In this document: one piece after another, positions 1 through 6,209 of the stretch
Position numbering within the stretch: position 1 is the first letter of the stretch
Layout of the letters: each line of letters starts with the position of its first letter
Origin: Candidatus Symbiothrix sp.
GTDB lineage: Bacteria > Bacteroidota > Bacteroidia > Bacteroidales > Azobacteroidaceae
Length of the DNA: 8,137 nt
Reading direction: 5' to 3'
NCBI GenBank assembly: GCA_031284765.1
Contig: JAITXK010000149.1
Span: forward strand, 1-8,137
Position numbers and translations under genes: made by a program
The notes under the pieces: generated by a model
Seen by the model: only the letters and a program-made list of their open reading frames with translations
What the model was told of the DNA's origin: nothing
Database searches by the model: none

Positions 1-1716
1 GGAAAAGTCAAAGCGCAGATGATCGTAAAAAATTCATCCACCTCTGTTTATAACTCAACTGATCTGTTTACAAGCAGAATTTGGATTGACGGACGAGGCA
101 ATACCTCCTGGCATCACGATAAACGCCCCTATAACATTGATTTGGTCACGGAGGACTGGGACACCGAAAATCCTGCTGCATTATTGGGTATGCCCGAAGG
201 CGACGAATGGTGTTTATTGGCTTTTTGGAACGACCGAAGTCTGATGCGCTTTCAAATAGCATCGTACCTGGGACAACGAATGGAAGGAATTTCCTGGACT
301 CCCCGCAATCGGTATGTTGAGGTCTGGATAAACAACGATTACCGCGGACTGTATGCCTTGACGGAAAAGATACAGCGATCGGATAACCGGGTAGATATCA
401 AAAAGCTGGATACCACATCCACCGATCTTTCGGGAGGATATATCCTGGAAGCATCTCCGGAAGACGGACACAAAAGCACCCCAATCGAAGTGGCTACTCA
501 GATTAAAACCAGCCGGGACGGGATTAATTTCGTTTTCAAATATCCCAAAGCGAAGAATGTCACTCAAAATCAACGGACGTGGATAAAAAATTACTTAGAC
601 GAGTTTGAAACCGCTTTACGAAGCAATAATTATACCGATCCGGATAATGGCTACCGCAAGTATATCAACGAAAATAGCTTTATCGACTGGACCATTCTTC
701 ACGAACTTTCCAAAGGGTGTGACAATCTATTCCATGCCAGTGTGTTCGTACAGAAAGACCGGAACGACAAACTGAATATGAGCGCCCCGTGGGATTTCGA
801 CCTTTCGTTCGGCAATTCGGGTGTTTATACGGAAGATGGCAAATGGATCCGGTCACATCGCTGGTTCAGCCTGTTGTACCAGGACGAGCGTTACGCCCAG
901 AAATTCAATGCCCGTTACGATGAACTGACGCCTTTGTTCCAAACGATTCCCCAAATACTTACAACCAATTATATTCAATTGGAGGAATCGGGCGCTTTGG
1001 ACAGGGAATACAATAGATTCCCGAAAATATTGGACGAATTTAAAAGCGATGGTGAAGGAAGGACTACTCCTACCACTTACAAGGGGCATGCCCGGTTTTT
1101 GAGCGAGTGGACAATGTCGAGAAATAACTGGGTATATATCAGTTTGGGACTGACCGACGCAGAGAAAGGCGAACGCATGAAGAAAATCCGTCCGGTTATC
1201 CGCGTAATGGATCCCGAAGGCATGGAACTCGGTCTGGCGTTTGATGTGAAAGTGATGAAAAGCGACGACAATAATAATCAATATACTTATAGTTGGAACG
1301 ATGCTTCTTTTAACAATACTTCGTCCCGCCGGATTTCACAGAAAGGAAAATACTGGGTAAAAATCAAAGATGAATGGGGAAACAGCAGTCTCACTTCGGA
1401 TACTTTGTATTTTGGAGTAACTCCACCTCCTCCTCCCATTCCAACGTCTGTGGATAAAATAGAGGCCGGCCATTTTTTCACGTACAATAATCCGGTAAAA
1501 GACTTTTTACATATTTATTATTCAGCTTCTGAAATTTCAAGTGCAGTGATTGGCTTATTCGACATCAAAGGAAGTAAAGTAATTAGCACAACTTATACCT
1601 TGCAACCGGGTGAAAACCGGATTCAAATATCCTGTTCCGGATTAACGAGCGGCATTTACATTTTGCATATACAACTAAAAAATGAAACTATTTTGAAGAA
1701 AGTGATTGTAAAATAA
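1..1716 (+). CDS. CotH kinase family protein with T9SS type A sorting domain (5' partial)
   Basis: The reading frame is open to the left edge: six codons (GKVKAQ) precede the first visible ATG at 19 and continue the CotH fold, so the true start lies outside the window. Numbering from the first visible codon, residues about 1-385 match the CotH kinase family: an RGNTSW-type strand, LLGMPEGDEW, a DRSLMRF helix, the GLYALTEKIQ strand, GGYILE, and the hallmark WDFDLSFGN (Asp265 and Asp267). In characterised CotH proteins, which are atypical protein kinases, acidic residues of this type bind metal-ATP. An Ig-like beta segment follows (about 395-470), then a TPPPPPIP linker (about 474-481). The last ~80 residues form a T9SS type A tail, recognisable by NNPVKDFLHIYY, the GLFDIKGSKV strand, LTSGIYILHI and the basic ending KKVIVK. 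The protein is therefore probably exported across the outer membrane and either anchored there or released. The substrate is unknown. The family call is firm; kinase activity is inferred. Confidence 0.9.
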   Translation, partial: GKVKAQMIVKNSSTSVYNSTDLFTSRIWIDGRGNTSWHHDKRPYNIDLVTEDWDTENPAALLGMPEGDEWCLLAFWNDRSLMRFQIASYLGQRMEGISWTPRNRYVEVWINNDYRGLYALTEKIQRSDNRVDIKKLDTTSTDLSGGYILEASPEDGHKSTPIEVATQIKTSRDGINFVFKYPKAKNVTQNQRTWIKNYLDEFETALRSNNYTDPDNGYRKYINENSFIDWTILHELSKGCDNLFHASVFVQKDRNDKLNMSAPWDFDLSFGNSGVYTEDGKWIRSHRWFSLLYQDERYAQKFNARYDELTPLFQTIPQILTTNYIQLEESGALDREYNRFPKILDEFKSDGEGRTTPTTYKGHARFLSEWTMSRNNWVYISLGLTDAEKGERMKKIRPVIRVMDPEGMELGLAFDVKVMKSDDNNNQYTYSWNDASFNNTSSRRISQKGKYWVKIKDEWGNSSLTSDTLYFGVTPPPPPIPTSVDKIEAGHFFTYNNPVKDFLHIYYSASEISSAVIGLFDIKGSKVISTTYTLQPGENRIQISCSGLTSGIYILHIQLKNETILKKVIVK

Positions 1717-1762
1717 CGATACGGTGGTCATAGATTATTAGTAGAGTGCAATTAATTAACCC

Positions 1763-1799
1763 AAATGTATAAAAAATGTATTTGAAAGAAAAAATGTAT
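1763..1799 (+). repeat. Three direct copies of AAATGTAT upstream of the regulator gene (candidate operator)
   Basis: Perfect copies of AAATGTAT lie at 1763-1770, 1774-1781 and 1792-1799. The first two start 11 bp apart, about one helical turn. The third starts 18 bp after the second and ends at the base before the -7 element. SARP-family activators are known to bind short direct repeats with 11-bp periodicity next to the promoter, and the gene immediately downstream encodes a SARP-like DNA-binding domain. The repeats are directly visible. The operator role is inference, and chance is a concern because the region is very A+T-rich. Confidence 0.5.
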
Positions 1800-1807
1800 T
1801 ATATTTG
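1781..1807 (+). promoter_or_regulatory. Bacteroidota-type promoter for the membrane regulator gene
   Basis: TATATTTG at 1800-1807 matches the Bacteroidota sigma-ABfr -7 consensus TAnnTTTG exactly and lies 20 nt before the ATG at 1828. A TTTG at 1781-1784 could serve as the -33 element, but only 15 nt separate it from the -7 element, shorter than the usual 19-21. A suboptimal -33 region overlapped by direct repeats would suit an activator-dependent promoter. The leader would be very short, with no clear Shine-Dalgarno sequence, which is common in this phylum. Confidence 0.6.
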
Positions 1808-1827
1808 CAAGTTGTAAATCTAATTCA

Positions 1828-4350
1828 ATGAATATAACACGATATAATGCCCTACTTCTTTTTCTTTTGGTTATCAGTTTGATTTACGGCCAACCTCCAA
1901 AATCAGGCTTGAGTTTTTATTCTCATAACCATAATATTGATAGCCGTACTTCCTTAATTCTCAATAATAACGAGCCTTACCGGTTAGGAGAGCGGGATAA
2001 TTTTTCGGTCGAGTTGGACATGTTTTTGCGGGATGAAGCTATTAAATTCGGCTATATTTTCAGAATTATTTCAAATAAAGAAGAAAATTTTGATTTCATT
2101 ATTAATAATGCTCTGAACGCTTTTTTAGTAATTAATAATCAGGATTTTCAATTAAAAGGTACCCCGTTGCTCAACCAATGGAACCGGGTAACGATCTCCA
2201 TTCAAAAAAAACAAAATAACATCTCTTTTCAGTTCAACGACGAAATCATTCAGTGTCCTCACGATTTAAACGGTCTGAAAAGTCTTTTAGTCAATTTCGG
2301 GCAATGTGATATTCAGAATTTTCTAACCAATGACGTTGCTCCCATTATTTTAAAAGACATCCGGATCTATTACGATGACAGGGAATTGCATCACTGGAAT
2401 TTAGACAAACACGGAGAAAATATTGTTTACGACCATTTAAAAAATTGTCCGGCTATTGCTCACAATCCACATTGGATTATGGATAATCGTATTTCATGGA
2501 AAAAAATAGCGGAGTTTGAGTCCGCTTTATTTCCTCAAATTACGTTTGATCCGAACCGAAACAATATCTATATCCTGAATCCGGAAGAATTGATTACCTA
2601 TTCTTTGGAGAATCATTCGGAGCAGAGGACAAAATATAGTCCGGAGATCCAAGGTAAATACTACAATCATCTGTTATTCGATCCTGTTTCTTCCCGGCTT
2701 TTGTTTTATCACCTCGAAACCAACCAGAATTATTTCTATGATTTCGATAATAATGTCTGGAAAAATTATCAAAATGATGAAAAAGAACCGGCTCACGCGC
2801 ATCATAACCGATATATTTCCGACAAAGATTGCTCGTTGTACTTGTTCGGCGGATATGGGTTTTACAAATACAACAGCGATTTCTTTAAGATTAATCTGAA
2901 AAACAACGAACGTACCACGCATGATTTTTCCCACACCATTACGCCACGCTATCTGGCTGCCATGGGTGGAAATGCCACCGGCGATAAGATTTATATATTG
3001 GGCGGTCGAGGCGCTGAGATGGGCAGGCAGGAATTATCGCCCAAAAACTTCTCCGATCTGTATGAAGTGGATTTGCAGACGCTTAAAGTGAAATACTTGT
3101 TCGATATAGATAAAGAAAGGGAAAAAGAAAATATTTATTCCAATAGTTTAGTGATTGATGAAGAAAACAAAAATATTTATGTTTTGGCTTATCCGAATAA
3201 AAAATACACTTCTTCGGTTTTTCTGAAAAGAGTCAATCTCGAAACGCAAACCGGTGAAACATTAGCCGACTCGATTGAATTTTATTTTCAGGATATTACG
3301 TCTTATTGCGATTTATACTATTCTCCTAAATTGTCTCAATTAATTGCCGTAACAGCTTATTCCAAAAACCAACTCGCATCAACCATTCATATTTACACCT
3401 TGGATTATCCGCCATTGATTGAGTCGGATGTCATTCAGGATACGGTTCATTCTTCCGTAAAGCAATGGATACTTGCTCTTTCCGGCATCTTTTTGCTTCT
3501 GTTACTGGTGTTTATTTGGATAAAAATCAAGAAAAAAAGACATCCTAATACGAATAAACCCATTCCGAAAGAAAAGATCAGTACGGAGGAAATTCAAGAA
3601 GAAAAACATTTTTATAATGTCAAAGAGAAATCCATCTTGTTCTTGGGAGGTTTTCAGGTCTTCAATAAAAACGGCAAAAATATTACCGGTGATTTTACTC
3701 CTACATTGAAATATATCTTAGTATTGCTCATTCTTTATACTTCTAAAAATGACAAGGGAATTTCGTCGTCCAAACTTCAGGAACTGTTGTGGTTTGATAA
3801 AACGGACGAATCGGCGAGAAATAACCGGAGTGTCAATCTGAGCAAATTGAGAGTTCTTTTGGAAGAGTTGGGAAATATTGATATTACCTCCGAAAACATC
3901 TATTGGACAATTTCTCTTCCGAATGATGTCTTTTCGGATTATGCAGAAGTGTTGAAGCTCGTTTCTAAAATCAAGAACCGAGATATTGCTTCAGAAGAAG
4001 ACTTGCTGCGTCTTTTAGAATTGTTGGATTATGGAATTCTTCTTCCCAATATTCAATTGGAATGGGTGGATAATTTCAAAACCGATTTTTCCAACCAACT
4101 GATTGATACGCTAATGCAAGTTGCAAACAACACAAAAAGCAGTTTTTACGAAAATTTGGAAATTCGTTTGAGAATCGCCGATTCGCTTTTAAAAATAGAT
4201 TCTATCAACGAAGATGCTATCGATATCAAATGCCAAACACTTGTCAAAATGGGTAAAAAGAGTTTAGCAAAAACTACTTTCGACAACTTTAACAAAGAAT
4301 ATAAACTGTTGCTCGGAGAACCTTACTCAGGCTCTATTAAAATACGGTAA
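1828..4350 (+). CDS. Transmembrane one-component regulator: LamG-like/kelch sensor, TM helix, SARP-like winged helix and BTAD-like domain
   Basis: Domain order in the 840 residues: a signal peptide (1-21, hydrophobic core LLLFLLVISLIYG, likely cut before Gln22); a LamG/concanavalin-like beta domain (about 55-195, ending in DIRIYYDDRELHHWNL); a kelch-type propeller (about 225-535, with di-glycine blades LYLFGGYG at Gly341-342 and YILGGRG at Gly392-393); one transmembrane helix (about 547-565) followed by the basic stop-transfer KIKKKRH; and a cytoplasmic linker. The OmpR/SARP-like winged helix spans about 601-695: FLGGFQVFNKNGK, then LQELLW (Trp655), then RSVNLSKLRVLLEEL (667-681) as the probable recognition helix. 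A helical BTAD/TPR-like domain fills about 700-835. Topology predicts sensing outside the membrane and DNA binding inside, as in ToxR/CadC-type regulators. There is no receiver or kinase domain. Homologues are probably often labelled galactose oxidase or kelch protein from the propeller alone. The gene is strikingly A+T-rich. The signal and target genes are unknown. The start is supported by the signal peptide and by the promoter 20 nt upstream. Confidence 0.85.
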   Translation: MNITRYNALLLFLLVISLIYGQPPKSGLSFYSHNHNIDSRTSLILNNNEPYRLGERDNFSVELDMFLRDEAIKFGYIFRIISNKEENFDFIINNALNAFLVINNQDFQLKGTPLLNQWNRVTISIQKKQNNISFQFNDEIIQCPHDLNGLKSLLVNFGQCDIQNFLTNDVAPIILKDIRIYYDDRELHHWNLDKHGENIVYDHLKNCPAIAHNPHWIMDNRISWKKIAEFESALFPQITFDPNRNNIYILNPEELITYSLENHSEQRTKYSPEIQGKYYNHLLFDPVSSRLLFYHLETNQNYFYDFDNNVWKNYQNDEKEPAHAHHNRYISDKDCSLYLFGGYGFYKYNSDFFKINLKNNERTTHDFSHTITPRYLAAMGGNATGDKIYILGGRGAEMGRQELSPKNFSDLYEVDLQTLKVKYLFDIDKEREKENIYSNSLVIDEENKNIYVLAYPNKKYTSSVFLKRVNLETQTGETLADSIEFYFQDITSYCDLYYSPKLSQLIAVTAYSKNQLASTIHIYTLDYPPLIESDVIQDTVHSSVKQWILALSGIFLLLLLVFIWIKIKKKRHPNTNKPIPKEKISTEEIQEEKHFYNVKEKSILFLGGFQVFNKNGKNITGDFTPTLKYILVLLILYTSKNDKGISSSKLQELLWFDKTDESARNNRSVNLSKLRVLLEELGNIDITSENIYWTISLPNDVFSDYAEVLKLVSKIKNRDIASEEDLLRLLELLDYGILLPNIQLEWVDNFKTDFSNQLIDTLMQVANNTKSSFYENLEIRLRIADSLLKIDSINEDAIDIKCQTLVKMGKKSLAKTTFDNFNKEYKLLLGEPYSGSIKIR

Positions 4351-4436
4351 TAATTCTTTTTTAGCAAACCTTCAAAACCTACTAAAGTACAGGGCAAACC
4401 TTGTAGCCATTCAGTTAGAATTGCAAATTAAAATCG

Positions 4437-4444
4437 TATTTTTG
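4437..4444 (+). promoter_or_regulatory. Orphan promoter-like -7 element in the convergent gap
   Basis: TATTTTTG fits TAnnTTTG and points rightward, into the antisense strand of the phosphohexomutase gene. No good TTTG lies 19-21 nt upstream; TTAG at 4415-4418 is the nearest candidate. No convincing + strand gene follows. It may be a chance match in A+T-rich DNA, a source of antisense RNA, or the relic promoter of a lost gene. Confidence 0.2.
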
Positions 4445-4458
4445 TCCAATCAATAGAA

Positions 4459-6207
4459 TTATATCCCCAACGACTTCCGCACCGCGTCAATCTTAGCCTC
4501 AGCCGCTATATCAGCCGCCGCCACCTCATCACGCGAGGAAACTTTGCTGTGAATTTCGATATAAAACTTGATTTTCGGCTCTGTGCCCGATGGACGAATG
4601 GACACTTTCGTCCCATCCGCCGCCAAGTATTGCAACACATTGGACGTGGTCGGCATATCCAACGTAACGCGGTCATTCTCAATCGTATCGATGCCGATTA
4701 ATTTGGAAAAATCCTTGATGAAAATCACCTTTGAACCCGCTAACTCGGTCTGCGGATGTTCGCGGAAGTTCTTCATCATGGCCTCTATCTCCTCCGCCCC
4801 CGATTTGCCTGGACGGACTACCGAAATGCCTTTTTCTTTCGAAAAACCGTATTCTACATAAATATCCTGCAACAATTCGTACACTGATTTGCCGTTATCG
4901 GCTGCCCATGCAGCGATTTCCGCCAACAGCATACAGGCCGAAATGGCATCTTTGTCGCGCACAAAATCTTCCGCCAAGAAGCCGTAGCTTTCTTCGCCAC
5001 CGCCGATATAGGTGCGCTTGCCTTCGTTTTGACGCATCACATCGGCAATCCATTTGAATCCGGTGTAGCAATCAAAGAGTTGAATACCGTTCTTTTTCGT
5101 CACGTTCTTGATTAATTCGGTTGACACAATGGTCTTGACCACATATTCGTTGCCGGTCAGTTTGCCCAACTCACGCCAACGGGTGATGAGGTAGTAGGTG
5201 AATATCAACAGGGTTTGATTGCCATTGAGCAGCACAAACTCGCCTTTTTCATTGCGGACGGCAACACCCACGCGGTCGGCGTCGGGGTCGGAGGCCATGA
5301 CCAATTCGGCGCCGGTGGCAAGGGCTTTCTCCACCGCCATTTTCAAGGCGGCCGCTTCCTCTGGGTTCGGCGATTTAACCGTTGGAAAATCGCCGCTGAC
5401 GACGTCTTGTTCGGGAACGTGGATAATGTTTTCAAAACCCAAGGCTTTCAATGCTTTAGGAATCAGCGTACCACCCGTTCCATGAATGGGCGTGTAAACA
5501 ATTTTGATGTCCTTATGCTTCCGAATGGCTTCCTTGGAGAGGGACAAAGTCAGCAAATCGTTGATATAACTTTCGTCTATCTTATGGTCAAGCAATTGAA
5601 TCAGTGCCGGATTGCCCTTGAAATTAATCTCTTTCACGGACGATACATGGTTCACTTCCGCAATGATATTCTTGTCGTGCGGCGCAATTACCTGAGCGCC
5701 ATCGCTCCAGTAGGCTTTGTAGCCGTTGTATTCCTTCGGATTATGCGACGCCGTGATGCAAATTCCACTCTGACAGCCCAGTTTGCGAATGGCATAACTG
5801 ATTTGCGGAGTCGGCCTCAACTCGGGAAACAAATATACTTTGATGCCATTGGCCGAGAAAATATCGGCGGACTTTTCAGCAAACAACCGGCTGTTATTCC
5901 GGCAATCATGCCCTATCACCACACTGATTTGCGGTAAAGTGGCAAATTCTTTCTTCAAATAATTCGCTAAACCTTGCGTAGCCGCGCCGACGGTATAAAT
6001 ATTCATCCGGTTGGAGCCTACGCCCATGATACCGCGCAGTCCGCCCGTGCCAAATTCCAAATCTTTGTAAAAGGATTCAACGAGTTCGGACGAGTCTTCC
6101 TTATTGAGCAACTCGTTGATTTTTTGTTGCGTTTCCGCATCATACTCTTCACTTAACCAAGCCTTTGCCTTGGTTCTTACTTGTTGTAATAAAATTGAAT
6201 CTTCCAT
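4459..6207 (-). CDS. Alpha-phosphohexomutase (phosphoglucomutase/phosphomannomutase, PgcA-like)
   Basis: This cytoplasmic enzyme moves phosphate between C1 and C6 of a hexose, most likely glucose-1-phosphate and glucose-6-phosphate, linking glycolysis to glycogen and cell-envelope sugar synthesis. All four signature loops of the superfamily are intact in the 582 residues: the phosphoserine loop TASHNP (Ser154), the metal loop DPDADR (Asp307, Asp309, Asp311), the sugar-binding loop GGGEESYG (402-409), and the phosphate-binding loop RPSGTEPK (538-545). The length and EFGTGGLRGIMG near residue 51 fit the long PGM2/PgcA branch rather than short ManB or GlmM types. I chose the ATG at 6207. A longer frame begins at 6282 but would overlap the upstream peptidase by over 70 nt, and its extra 25 residues look unlike the family. 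Only 2 nt separate the peptidase stop from this start (TAA-TT-ATG), so the pair is probably co-transcribed and translationally coupled. Glucose versus mannose preference cannot be settled from sequence. Confidence 0.93.
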   Translation of the reverse strand: MEDSILLQQVRTKAKAWLSEEYDAETQQKINELLNKEDSSELVESFYKDLEFGTGGLRGIMGVGSNRMNIYTVGAATQGLANYLKKEFATLPQISVVIGHDCRNNSRLFAEKSADIFSANGIKVYLFPELRPTPQISYAIRKLGCQSGICITASHNPKEYNGYKAYWSDGAQVIAPHDKNIIAEVNHVSSVKEINFKGNPALIQLLDHKIDESYINDLLTLSLSKEAIRKHKDIKIVYTPIHGTGGTLIPKALKALGFENIIHVPEQDVVSGDFPTVKSPNPEEAAALKMAVEKALATGAELVMASDPDADRVGVAVRNEKGEFVLLNGNQTLLIFTYYLITRWRELGKLTGNEYVVKTIVSTELIKNVTKKNGIQLFDCYTGFKWIADVMRQNEGKRTYIGGGEESYGFLAEDFVRDKDAISACMLLAEIAAWAADNGKSVYELLQDIYVEYGFSKEKGISVVRPGKSGAEEIEAMMKNFREHPQTELAGSKVIFIKDFSKLIGIDTIENDRVTLDMPTTSNVLQYLAADGTKVSIRPSGTEPKIKFYIEIHSKVSSRDEVAAADIAAEAKIDAVRKSLGI

Positions 6208-6209
6208 AA

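Noticed and set aside
1752..1759. TTAATTAA palindrome as an operator
   Set aside because: An 8-bp A/T-only palindrome is expected by chance in such A+T-rich intergenic DNA.
1828..4350. Galactose oxidase enzyme or hybrid two-component sensor (HTCS) for the 840-residue protein
   Set aside because: Only the generic propeller resembles galactose oxidase. There is no histidine kinase, receiver or AraC domain as in an HTCS. The transmembrane helix and C-terminal winged helix point to a one-component regulator.
4364..4402. GCAAACCTT direct repeats as an insertion or attachment site
   Set aside because: There are only two 9-bp copies 30 bp apart, with no integrase, transposase or inverted ends nearby. 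They are most likely chance.
5215..5937. 240-codon open frame on the + strand
   Set aside because: It lies wholly antisense to the phosphohexomutase, whose motifs are intact, and shows no recognisable domain. It is a shadow frame in G+C-rich coding DNA.
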